Shown here piece after piece: positions 1 through 6,373 of a DNA stretch of 7,683 bases; position 1 is the stretch's first letter; every line of letters starts with the position of its first letter. The stretch comes from JBECKR01 sp040235415 (GTDB lineage Bacteria; Acidobacteriota; Polarisedimenticolia; Polarisedimenticolales; Polarisedimenticolaceae), in contig JBECKR010000131.1 of NCBI GenBank assembly GCA_040235415.1, positions 1 through 7,683 of the forward strand, in the 5' to 3' direction. The translations under genes were made by a program, and so were the position numbers. The notes beneath the pieces were generated by a model, which was not told the DNA's origin, made no database searches, and worked only from the letters and a program-made list of their open reading frames with translations.

Positions 1-2
1 CG

Positions 3-737
3 CCGGCTCCGCTGCGTCCGCGGGTCGCGGCGGCGCTCGGCCGGTTCGGCGGACCGTGGACCCGGGACGATCTCGAGAGCGGCCTCGACAGCGGCGACGA
101 CGCGATGGCGCGCGCGGTCCTCGAGAGCTCGGCCCGGCTGGGAATGCCCGGCCTCGACGACGTCTGTCGGCGGCGGGCCGGAGGCCGCGACCCGGGCTCG
201 GTGGCCGCGCTCGCGTTCCTCGGGCTCCTGGGCGACGACGGCGACCTCGATCGGTTCGAATCGGCGCTCGGATCGGGCGACCCCGCCGTCGCGGCCGCGG
301 CGATCGCGGCGCTCGGCGCGCTCGGCCGGACCCGGGTCGTCCCGCTGTTGATCGCGGCGATGCGCGACGAGGCCGTCTCCGCGGCGGCGGGCCGCGCGTT
401 CGTCCGGATCACCGGCGCGCCCGATCCTCGGGCCGATCGCCCCCTTCCGGCGCCGCCCGACGTCGACGAAGCCGAGGCCGACTTCCTCGAGCCGGAGTTC
501 CCGTCCGATCCCGACAAGGCGGCCGCGTGGTGGGATGAGGCCAGGCCCCGCTTCGACGATCGCGACGGCTGGTACCAGAACGGCATCGCCGTCGATCCGG
601 ACGACCCGCTGCGCGGGCTCGACGCGCTGAGCCTCGAGTCGCGCCGCGACGTCTGGCTCGGCGCGAGGGCGTTCGCCCCCGACGAGACCCCGGACCTCGA
701 GCTCGAAGCGCGGGCGGCGGTGCAGCGGCGACGCTGA
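3..737 (+). CDS. TIGR02270-like HEAT-repeat protein, 3' part of gene
   Basis: The reading frame is open from base 3 and ends at TGA 735-737, giving 244 codons; the start is off the left edge. An internal ATG at 105 is in frame, but the frame continues upstream with sensible coding (LGRFGGPWTRDDLESGLDSG), so I treat the gene as partial. The middle part has helical Ala/Leu-rich repeats of HEAT type, for example DPAVAAAAIAALGALGR followed by VVPLLIAAM (about 279-360). The C-terminal part carries the pattern AAAWWDEARPRF, then a Tyr/Gly segment, then LSLESRRDVWLGARAF, which resembles the conserved end of the TIGR02270 family. Members of that family lie beside T6SS genes in myxobacteria and pseudomonads. 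Their biochemical role is not established; HEAT repeats suggest a protein-binding scaffold. It converges on the DUF2169 gene. The family call is from memory of the pattern, not a search. Confidence 0.75.
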   Translation, partial: PAPLRPRVAAALGRFGGPWTRDDLESGLDSGDDAMARAVLESSARLGMPGLDDVCRRRAGGRDPGSVAALAFLGLLGDDGDLDRFESALGSGDPAVAAAAIAALGALGRTRVVPLLIAAMRDEAVSAAAGRAFVRITGAPDPRADRPLPAPPDVDEAEADFLEPEFPSDPDKAAAWWDEARPRFDDRDGWYQNGIAVDPDDPLRGLDALSLESRRDVWLGARAFAPDETPDLELEARAAVQRRR

Positions 738-755
738 CGGCGGCGCGGGTCAGCG
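732..755. terminator. Palindrome between convergent genes, possible bidirectional terminator
   Basis: A perfect 7-bp inverted repeat, CGCTGAC at 732-738 and GTCAGCG at 749-755, surrounds a 10-base GC-rich loop. Each arm contains the TGA stop codon of one of the two convergent genes (735-737 on plus, 752-750 on minus). The hairpin can form in both transcripts. There is no T-run on either side, so it would not be a canonical intrinsic terminator, and the symmetry could partly arise because both genes end in Arg (CGC) followed by TGAC. Confidence 0.35.
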
Positions 756-1772
756 CGCGGTACCGTCGTCCTCGCGGACCTCGACGATCCGGAGCGCATC
801 GACCCGGGCTCCCACGACGTGCGCGCCGCGCCACACGAGGTGAAGCCGCATGCGGTCGGTGTCGACGTGCACGGTATCGAGGTTCATCGCGACCCCGAGG
901 CTCCCCTTCGGGAAAACGAGGCGAACCGTGGGTCGATCGCGCGGAAGTGCGAAGCGCAGCGTGCCGGCACGGGTCGTCCCCGCGACCTCGCATCGCTCTC
1001 CGCCGCGAAGGTAGCCCTCGCCCCGCAGCCCGCGGGGGGCGGTCAGCCGGAAGCGCTCGTCGAAGTCGTCCGGAAGGAGTGGAGCGCGCGCCTCCATCCA
1101 GGCCTCGTCGTAGGTCCCCGCGAAGCGGCGGCGGGGCTCCCACACCGGCGCCACCGGGAGGAACCCGACCGACGGCGGACGGTCCCGGTGCCCGCGGTAC
1201 GGCGTCGCCGGGTGCTCGACGTTCGGGACCGGCTCGCCCTCGACATTGCGCTTGCTCTTCGCGGCGAAGAACCCCATGCCGACCGGGTTCTCGGGCCACC
1301 ACTCGTGGTGCTTTTCCTGCGCCGGGGTCGTGTCGGTGCCGCCGAACGCCCGCTCCCACACCAGCGGGATGCGATCGAAGACCTCGGGCTTCGAGATGCG
1401 ATCGAATCCCAGGCTCGAGATCCAGACGCGATCGCCGTAGACGTTCGCCGACTGGTGGCGGTTGCCCACGCGGATCTCGACCCTCATCGCGCGGGTCCCG
1501 CGCTTCGGGGCGAGGGCGTGGGCGGACAGCAGGACGTCGGTCGACGGCTTCGGGGCGACCAGCTCACCCTCCGCGACCATCCCGGACTTGCCGGGCTCGC
1601 CCGCGTAGCGATCCGCCGGAACGATCGGATCCTGCTCTTCCGCCGACTCCGGATCGCGTCCGTTCCGGAGATCGTAGGTCGCCTTGACGACGGCGACGAG
1701 CGCCTCCCGTCCGCTGCGATCGAACAGGACGAGCCGGTCCGCTGCGAACGGCGTCGCGTTGTCGACGTCCAC
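750..1772 (-). CDS. DUF2169 family T6SS accessory protein
   Basis: A 340-residue protein that matches the DUF2169 family by motif: an opening N-TPF followed by VVKATYDL (residues 28-35), GDRVW (113-117), WERAFGGTD (139-147), ENPVGMGF (161-168), PLLPDDFDERF (231-241), and a late HLVWRG (311-316). The length is usual for a stand-alone DUF2169 protein. The family occurs next to VgrG, PAAR/DUF4150 and effector genes and is thought to be an adaptor or chaperone that helps load cargo on the spike; that role is family knowledge, not visible here. No signal peptide or membrane segment is seen, so it is probably cytoplasmic. The start is GTG at 1772-1770, directly after the TAG of the preceding gene; GGAGG (1782-1778) lies five bases upstream, inside the last codons of that gene, so translation is probably coupled. 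It is the last gene of the minus-strand operon. Confidence 0.88.
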   Translation of the reverse strand: MDVDNATPFAADRLVLFDRSGREALVAVVKATYDLRNGRDPESAEEQDPIVPADRYAGEPGKSGMVAEGELVAPKPSTDVLLSAHALAPKRGTRAMRVEIRVGNRHQSANVYGDRVWISSLGFDRISKPEVFDRIPLVWERAFGGTDTTPAQEKHHEWWPENPVGMGFFAAKSKRNVEGEPVPNVEHPATPYRGHRDRPPSVGFLPVAPVWEPRRRFAGTYDEAWMEARAPLLPDDFDERFRLTAPRGLRGEGYLRGGERCEVAGTTRAGTLRFALPRDRPTVRLVFPKGSLGVAMNLDTVHVDTDRMRLHLVWRGAHVVGARVDALRIVEVREDDGTAR

Positions 1773-2060
1773 CTACCCCTCCGCGCGATCGTGCGACGCG
1801 AGCGCCAGCCGGATCCGCCCGCGCCACGGCGCGAGCAGCAACGCGACGCCCGCCCCGCCGATCCCGACCTTGGCGAGCAGCGCCCCGAGCGAGATCGCGC
1901 CGGTCGTGTTGTAGCCGGCCACGATGCCGCCGAGCACTACCGCACCCGCCGCGAGCCCGCCGATCGCGACGACGCCGATCGCGAGCCCGCCGATCGCGAC
2001 CACGCCCACGGCGACGTGGCCTTGAGCCACCAGTCCGACCTTGACCTTGCGACCCGCCAC
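1773..2060 (-). CDS. Small Gly/Ala/Val-rich protein with a five-residue repeat, function unknown
   Basis: A 95-residue protein that I do not recognise as a named family. After a basic start (MAGRKVKVG) residues about 16-60 follow a five-residue rhythm with Gly at one fixed place and Ala/Val/Ile/Leu around it: AVGVV AIGGL AIGVV AIGGL, then degenerate units ending near TTGAI SLGAL. A second Gly/Ala/Leu-rich stretch (KVGIGGAGVALLLAPW) follows, then a charged tail. The repeat could be a membrane-inserting glycine-zipper pair of helices or a small beta-solenoid built of five-residue turns; the sequence alone does not decide. It starts with GTG at 2060-2058, with GGAG ten bases upstream, 16 bases after the DUF6484 stop, and its TAG abuts the DUF2169 GTG. 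Its position inside a spike operon suggests a T6SS-linked job such as cargo, membrane-associated factor or immunity protein; this is inference. Confidence 0.7.
   Translation of the reverse strand: MAGRKVKVGLVAQGHVAVGVVAIGGLAIGVVAIGGLAAGAVVLGGIVAGYNTTGAISLGALLAKVGIGGAGVALLLAPWRGRIRLALASHDRAEG
1951..2010. repeat. 30-bp imperfect tandem repeat inside the small repeat protein gene
   Basis: Two 30-base units, 1951-1980 and 1981-2010, share an identical first 20 bases (GCGAGCCCGCCGATCGCGAC) and then diverge. Thirty bases equal ten residues, or two turns of the five-residue protein repeat, so the DNA repeat reflects recent duplication of a protein repeat unit. Further degenerate copies lie toward 1900. 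Confidence 0.85.
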
Positions 2061-2076
2061 CTCGCGACCGCTCCGC

Positions 2077-2574
2077 TCAGTTGATCTGGACGTTGCCGCC
2101 CTTGATCCGGTTCGTTCCGCTCGCGCGGCTGACGACCCGTGTTCCGCGCACGACGACCTGGCCGTCGGCGCGCAGCGTGATCGAGCCCTTCCCGCAGCGC
2201 AACACGATCTCGTCCTGGGCGTCGATCACGAGTCGCTTGCCGTCGATCACGACCTCGTCGGGCTTCGGGATCGCGGCGACGACCTCTCCCGGGTCCGCCA
2301 CGATGCGGTCCCGGATCGCACCCAGGACGATCGGAGACCGGTCCGCCCCGTCGAGCAGGAGGAGCACCGGGGCTCCGAGCGTCGCGGCGACGTCGAGTCC
2401 GGCGTCCGTTCCGGCGATCAGGCGCGCCGGAACCGGCCCCCGGGGGTTGCCAGGCCAGTCGACCTCGATCCGGCCGTCCGCGTGACGCCGGATCACGCGC
2501 CCGGCCACGGTGCGGGAACCGCCCTCGGTCTCCTCACGCCGCCGCGGGGTCGCGGCGGCCGCCCGTCTCGCCAT
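2077..2574 (-). CDS. DUF6484 domain protein, VgrG-associated
   Basis: A 165-residue protein starting at ATG 2574-2572, two bases after the vgrG TGA; a weak GAG lies eight bases upstream, so it probably depends on translational coupling to vgrG. The frame stays open upstream, antisense-like, but that longer version would overlap about 1 kb of vgrG and is Arg-rich shadow sequence. Residues 21-90 hold the DUF6484 pattern: a small beta domain with GRIEVDWPGNPRGPVPAR and, after a hydrophobic strand (APVLLLLDG), the signature SPIVLGAI (80-87). Residues 108-165 form a beta-rich tail (VVIDGKRLVIDAQDEIVLRC, then ITLRADGQVVVRGTRVVSR and TNRIKGGNVQIN) like the needle of VgrG. DUF6484 proteins are found right after vgrG in T6SS loci; a role in spike assembly or decoration is likely but unproven. 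Confidence 0.87.
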   Translation of the reverse strand: MARRAAAATPRRREETEGGSRTVAGRVIRRHADGRIEVDWPGNPRGPVPARLIAGTDAGLDVAATLGAPVLLLLDGADRSPIVLGAIRDRIVADPGEVVAAIPKPDEVVIDGKRLVIDAQDEIVLRCGKGSITLRADGQVVVRGTRVVSRASGTNRIKGGNVQIN

Positions 2575-2576
2575 CG

Positions 2577-4784
2577 TCAGTTCTCGGTGATCGTGGCGCC
2601 CTTGATCTTGACGCCTCCCGACCCGTTGATGTCGATGTTGCTGCCCTTCAGAGCGATCTTGCTCCCCTTGATCGTGACGTTTCCGCCCGAGAGCACGATC
2701 TGCGCACCGCCCGCCTTCAGCACGAGGTCTCCGCCGGCCTCGATCTTGACCGCTCCTCCGGCCTTCACGGTGAAGTCGGCCCCGGACTCGAAGCTCGCCT
2801 TGGCGCCGGCATCGACGGTGTAGTTCGAACCGGCCTCGTGGCTGATGTTCGATCCGGCCGACACCGATTTGTTGACACCGACGTCCTCGCTGGCGAGGCC
2901 GCCGACCTCGACCACCCAGGCGCCGCCGATCTCCTCGGCGAGCGCGGCGCCGATCGACGTGTTCATCGCGGCGGCGACCGACAGCTGATAGACGCTTCCG
3001 ATCGACTCCGTGCGCGCCGACCCGACGTTGACCGTCTGGTTCGCGCCGATCGTGACGGTTTGGTTCGCCGCGACGTTGAGGGTCTGGTTCGATCCGATCG
3101 TCTCGCTCTGGTCCGCGCCGACGATGAGCGTCTGATTCGAGCCGACGTTGACGGTCTGGTTGCTTCCGATGGTCTCGTCGTCGTCGACGCCGACCGACCC
3201 GGAGCGGTTGTTGCCGACACTCAGCGACTGATCGTGGCCGACGTTCGTCGCCATGTCGTACTGGCCGTGGATGTTGATCTTCTCGGTGCCCTTGGTGTCG
3301 TCGAAGGAGATCTCGTTGTTGCCGCCCCCGCCGGGCGTGCTGTCCGACTTGATCCCACTGACGTGCGCCTTGTCCGGGAGCGGGAACGGGGCCCGCGCGT
3401 CGCCGTTGTACACCCGGCCGGTCACGATCGGACGGTCGGGGTCGCCCTCGAGGAACTCGACGACGACCTCCTGGCCGATCCGTGGGACGTGAATGCCGCC
3501 CCAGCTCTTGCCGGCCCACAGTTGCGCGACGCGGATCCAGCACGAGCTGTTCTCGTCGGACTTCCCGTAGCGATCCCAGTGGAACTGGCACTTGACGCGT
3601 CCGTGCTCGTCCGTCCAGATCTCCTCTCCCGCCTTGCCCACGACCATCGCGGTCTGAGGTCCTTGGATCATCGGCTTCGGCGTGATCCTGGGGCTGCGGT
3701 AGGACTGGGTCGTCGGGATCGCCGTGAACTGGCAGGCGTACACCGCCTCACCGCCGCCCCCGCGGCCCGACTCGTACTCCTCCGCGACGAGATCGTGGGT
3801 CGCCGCGACGAACAGGTACTCCGCGTTCAGGTCGTCGCGCGTCGGGTGGCCCTCGAGCTCGAAGGTGTGGCCGGTCGCGATGCCGCGGGCGTTGGCCGCG
3901 CCCTGGACTTGATGGTATTGGGACTGCAGCTCGTCGAGGCGGGCCTGGACGTACGTCTTGCCCTCCTCGCCCTCGACGTACTCGCCGGGGTAGTCGTAGA
4001 TCTCGTACTTCGAAAGGTTGTGCGACATCGGACGCTCGACGGTCACGGCGAGGTCCTTCTTCGGCACCTTGAAGTCGAAATCGGTGAGGGCGTACGCTCC
4101 GGGCTGGACCTCGAGGGTCAACGCGACGTCGTGGACGTGCTCGCGCTCGCGCACCTCCGGAGTCCCGGGGAGGTGGAACGGGATCTTCCCGTAGTCGGGG
4201 TACGCCGCGTGCGCGCTCGGCGAATCGGCGAGCACGAGCGTGTGCTTTTCCTGCTCGTGCTCGAAGAAGTAGTAGATTCCTTCCTGTTCCATGAGACGGC
4301 TCACGAAGTTGAAGTCCGTCTCGCGGTATTGCACGCAGTACTCCCACGTCCGATAGGTTCCGCTGAGCTCCTCGCGGAAGTCGGTGAAGCCGTGGTCCCG
4401 GAAGACCTCCTTGATGATGTCCGGGGCGGTCTTCTCCTGAAAAATGCGGCAGTCGGCCGTGCGGGTCAGGAACCACAGCCAGGGCCGGAGGGTCGCGCGG
4501 TACACGGCCGTGCGGCCGTGGACTCCGACCTGGGAGAAACGCGTCACGATGCCGTGGAAGAAGCGCTCGCCTTCGTTCTTGACGCGGAGCGAGATCGACA
4601 TCGGCTGCGCCAGGACGTCCTCGATCTTGATCGCGTGGTCCTCGCTCAGGAGTTCGAGGTCGCCCTCGAACGGGCGCCCGAGGCGCTCGGTGAACGACAT
4701 CCGTCGGAACAGGACCGCATCGGTTCCGAGCGGGCTCCCGACGCGGATTTGACGGTCCTTCTGAGTGGGTGCGGCAGGCGACAT
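2577..4784 (-). CDS. vgrG: Type VI secretion system spike protein VgrG (TssI)
   Basis: A 735-residue VgrG of ordinary architecture. VgrG trimers cap the Hcp tube and, with PAAR-type tips, pierce the target and carry effectors. Residues about 1-370 are the gp27-like base, with hallmark segments DCRIFQEKTAPDIIKEVF (111-128) and YRETDFNFVSRLMEQEGIYY (153-172). Residues about 372-466 are the gp5-like OB fold, with DEHGRVKCQFHWDR (392-405), WIRVAQLWAGKSWGGIHVPR (416-435), GQEVVVEFLEGDPDRPIV (437-454) and GRVYNG (456-461). Residues about 500-735 are the beta-helical needle made of short repeats, first NQT-type octapeptides (about 540-590), then Gly/Lys repeats (AGG, GSK, GSN). The protein ends with the needle; there is no C-terminal toxin extension, so any cargo must bind non-covalently. 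The start is ATG 4784-4782 with GAGG (4794-4791) six bases upstream. It is the first gene of the minus-strand operon. Confidence 0.97.
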   Translation of the reverse strand: MSPAAPTQKDRQIRVGSPLGTDAVLFRRMSFTERLGRPFEGDLELLSEDHAIKIEDVLAQPMSISLRVKNEGERFFHGIVTRFSQVGVHGRTAVYRATLRPWLWFLTRTADCRIFQEKTAPDIIKEVFRDHGFTDFREELSGTYRTWEYCVQYRETDFNFVSRLMEQEGIYYFFEHEQEKHTLVLADSPSAHAAYPDYGKIPFHLPGTPEVREREHVHDVALTLEVQPGAYALTDFDFKVPKKDLAVTVERPMSHNLSKYEIYDYPGEYVEGEEGKTYVQARLDELQSQYHQVQGAANARGIATGHTFELEGHPTRDDLNAEYLFVAATHDLVAEEYESGRGGGGEAVYACQFTAIPTTQSYRSPRITPKPMIQGPQTAMVVGKAGEEIWTDEHGRVKCQFHWDRYGKSDENSSCWIRVAQLWAGKSWGGIHVPRIGQEVVVEFLEGDPDRPIVTGRVYNGDARAPFPLPDKAHVSGIKSDSTPGGGGNNEISFDDTKGTEKINIHGQYDMATNVGHDQSLSVGNNRSGSVGVDDDETIGSNQTVNVGSNQTLIVGADQSETIGSNQTLNVAANQTVTIGANQTVNVGSARTESIGSVYQLSVAAAMNTSIGAALAEEIGGAWVVEVGGLASEDVGVNKSVSAGSNISHEAGSNYTVDAGAKASFESGADFTVKAGGAVKIEAGGDLVLKAGGAQIVLSGGNVTIKGSKIALKGSNIDINGSGGVKIKGATITEN
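2985..3248 (-). repeat. Degenerate 24-bp repeats encoding NQT octapeptides of the VgrG needle
   Basis: VgrG residues about 513-600 contain eight-residue units of the form xNQTxxVG or xNQTxxIG (SNQTVNVG, SNQTLIVG, ADQSETIG, SNQTLNVA, ANQTVTIG, ANQTVNVG). At the DNA level this gives diverged 24-base units, for example around GTTGACGGTCTGGTT on the plus strand. The pattern is the repeating strand-turn of the triple-stranded beta-helix known from gp5 and VgrG needles; the copy number is easily counted as six clear units plus weaker flanking ones. Confidence 0.8.
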
Positions 4785-4797
4785 CGACGACCTCGCC

Positions 4798-4817
4798 GGG
4801 CGCCCCGGCGGGCGCCC
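4798..4817 (-). promoter_or_regulatory. GC hairpin in the vgrG leader
   Basis: The 8-base self-complementary word GGGCGCCC occurs twice, at 4798-4805 and 4810-4817, separated by four bases (CGGC). The two copies can pair to an 8-bp all-GC stem with a four-base loop. In the vgrG transcript the stem ends three bases before the GAGG ribosome-binding site (4794-4791), so it could affect ribosome access or mRNA stability. It could also be a protein-binding palindrome. No experimental basis is visible. Confidence 0.35.
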
Positions 4818-4856
4818 GATGCATGGGTTCGGCGGGATCGGGCCCGAAGCCCACCG

Positions 4857-4885
4857 ATTGTACCGGATTCGCGAGCCCGATCCTA
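4857..4885 (-). promoter_or_regulatory. Candidate promoter for the vgrG operon
   Basis: On the minus strand TACAAT (4862-4857) differs from the sigma-70 -10 consensus by one base and sits in one of the few AT-richer patches of the 191-bp divergent region. At 17-bp spacing the -35 position reads TAGGAT, which matches the consensus poorly. Transcription starting near 4850 would give a leader of roughly 65 bases containing the GGGCGCCC hairpin. The lack of a good -35 leaves room for an activator or another sigma factor. Confidence 0.3.
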
Positions 4886-4924
4886 GCTCCGTAGGGTACA
4901 GCGACGCGGCCGCGCGCGCGCACC

Positions 4925-4953
4925 GATCGCGCGGGCGCCGCTCGTACTAGAAT
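4925..4953 (+). promoter_or_regulatory. Candidate promoter for the sheath-like gene and methyltransferase
   Basis: TAGAAT at 4948-4953, inside the AT-richer TACTAGAAT, is a one-mismatch -10 hexamer placed 22 bases before the start codon of the sheath-like gene. The 17-bp spaced -35 position (GATCGC) is not consensus-like. Transcription near 4960 would leave a very short leader just containing the Shine-Dalgarno GGGAGG (4965-4970). Weak evidence, offered because it is the only AT-rich patch close to this start. Confidence 0.25.
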
Positions 4954-4975
4954 CGGCTGCGGAAGGGAGGACGCC

Positions 4976-6373
4976 ATGCCGGGACGCATCGAGTTCGAGT
5001 TCCCGCTCGGAGATCGCCGCGGACGCCCCGCGACCGAGGCCGACCGCTCGCTCCGGATCATTCTCGCGGCCGACCTTTCGGGGCGGGCCTCGCGCGGGAT
5101 TCGCGAGGGACTGCACGGCCGGAGCGCCCCGCGGATCGACGTCGACCGCTTCGACGCCGTTTTCTCCCGTCTCGCGCCGGCGGTGTCGCTCGATCTCGCG
5201 GCATCGGGGCCGACGACGGTTCGGTTCCGCGAGTTCGAGGACCTCCATCCCGACCGGCTCGTCTCGGAGGCCGCCCCCCTGCGGGCTCTGTTCGATCTGA
5301 GGCGCCGGCTGCGCGACCCGGCCACCGCCGCGGCGGCCCTCGCGGAGATGGGTGCGAGTCCCCCGGCCGCCGGGGCGGAGGCGGCCGAAGACGACGTCGC
5401 TCGCCTCTTGGGTCGCCCGAAGGGCGCCGCCCGTCCGACGACGTCGCGCGCGGTCCGCGATCTGGTCGCCGAGGCGACGGCCGGCGCGACCGCTCCCGAC
5501 GTGTCCGCTGCGGTGGCCGCGGTCGACGCCCTGCTCGGCGAGGGTCTGCGTCGGGTGCTCCGGGCGCCCTCGTTCCGGGAGCTCGAAGCAGCCTGGCTCG
5601 GCGTCCGGATGCTCGCGTCACGGCTCGAGATCGGCGCGGGGCTGGACCTTCGAGTGCTCGACGTCTCGGCCGCCGAGCTCGACGACGACCTCGAGGCCGG
5701 AGGGGACGGGCTCGCGGCCGTGCTGCGGGGGGTCGCCGACCCCGAGAGACCGGGCGCGCTTCTACTGGCGCTGGACCGCACGTTCGACGCCTCGCCGGCG
5801 GCGATCGCGAAGCTCTCGAAGCTCGCCGCCGTCGCGGCGGCGGCGGGGGCGGCGGCGATCGCCGGCGCGGACCGGCGGATGCTCGGGGACGGCCCTCCCG
5901 AGACGGCTCCGGATCCGTCGTCGTGGCGCCCGCCCGAGGCGGACGCGGGCGCCCGCTGGCTGGCGCTGCGGCGCACGCCCGCGGCCCGGTCCGTCGGGCT
6001 CGCCCTGTGCCGCATCCTGATGCGGGTGCCCTACGGTCTGCGAACCGACCCGATCGAGTCGTTTCCGTTCGAGGAGGTCGCCGGCGCTCCGAGCCACGGC
6101 GATCTCGTGTGGGGCGGCCCGGCGTTCGCCTGCGTCCTGGCCGCGGGGAGTGGAGAGGCCGAGATCGAGGACGTCCCGACCTGGGCTTGGCCCGACCCCG
6201 ACGGCGACCGCGTCGTGCCGTGCTGCGAGGCGCGCATGACCGAGCGCGCGGTCGACGTCGCGATCGCCGCGGGGCTCTCTCCGCTGGTGTCGCGGGCGGG
6301 CTCGAACGCGATTCGCGTCGTGCGGATCCAGGCGATCGCCGATCCGCCGGTGGCGCTTCCGGGAATCGAGTGA
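4976..6373 (+). CDS. Hybrid T6SS sheath-like protein: TssB-like head fused to shortened TssC-like body
   Basis: A 465-residue protein with two sheath-related parts. Residues about 1-115 look like TssB/VipA: IEFEFPLG, then LRIILAADLSGRA (26-38), PRIDVDRFDAVFSRLAP (52-68) and VRFREFEDLHPDRL (82-95). A linker rich in Ala/Pro follows (116-180). Residues about 181-455 look like TssC/VipB: VDALLGEGLRRVL (183-195), SFRELEAAWLGVRML (199-213), LDLRVLDVSAAELDDDLE (223-240), then after a central Ala-rich stretch ALCRILMRVPYG (343-354), FPFEE (363-367), LVWGGPAF (377-384), CCEARMTERAVDVAIAAG (416-433). It stops where TssC usually continues for about 100 residues, so the C-terminal sheath region is absent. 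Canonical TssB and TssC form the contractile sheath; whether this variant joins the sheath or caps it is unknown. The start ATG has GGGAGG five bases upstream. The last base pairs overlap the next gene. Confidence 0.8.
   Translation: MPGRIEFEFPLGDRRGRPATEADRSLRIILAADLSGRASRGIREGLHGRSAPRIDVDRFDAVFSRLAPAVSLDLAASGPTTVRFREFEDLHPDRLVSEAAPLRALFDLRRRLRDPATAAAALAEMGASPPAAGAEAAEDDVARLLGRPKGAARPTTSRAVRDLVAEATAGATAPDVSAAVAAVDALLGEGLRRVLRAPSFRELEAAWLGVRMLASRLEIGAGLDLRVLDVSAAELDDDLEAGGDGLAAVLRGVADPERPGALLLALDRTFDASPAAIAKLSKLAAVAAAAGAAAIAGADRRMLGDGPPETAPDPSSWRPPEADAGARWLALRRTPAARSVGLALCRILMRVPYGLRTDPIESFPFEEVAGAPSHGDLVWGGPAFACVLAAGSGEAEIEDVPTWAWPDPDGDRVVPCCEARMTERAVDVAIAAGLSPLVSRAGSNAIRVVRIQAIADPPVALPGIE

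Noticed and set aside
819..2084. Plus-strand open frame of 421 codons antisense to DUF2169 and the small gene
   Set aside because: The DUF2169 motifs on the minus strand are decisive; the antisense product is Arg/Asp-rich with no recognisable domain.
2985..3248. Regular repeats considered as a possible CRISPR-like or non-coding array
   Set aside because: The units are 24 bases, in frame, diverged and encode the VgrG needle octapeptides; there are no unique spacers.
2575..3591. Upstream extension of the DUF6484 frame to a start at 3591
   Set aside because: It would overlap about 1 kb of vgrG in another frame and encode Arg/Gly-rich shadow sequence; ATG 2574 fits the family length and sits two bases after the vgrG stop.
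2838..4886. Plus-strand open frame of 682 codons antisense to vgrG
   Set aside because: It is the mirror of the vgrG coding frame, with low-complexity Arg/Asp/Val/Leu composition and no domain pattern. Such long antisense frames are expected where third positions are nearly all G or C.
3748..6015. Minus-strand open frame of 755 codons across vgrG, the divergent promoter region and the sheath-like gene
   Set aside because: It is Arg/Ser/Ala/Pro-rich shadow sequence covering two genes with clear family motifs in other frames and the intergenic region between them.
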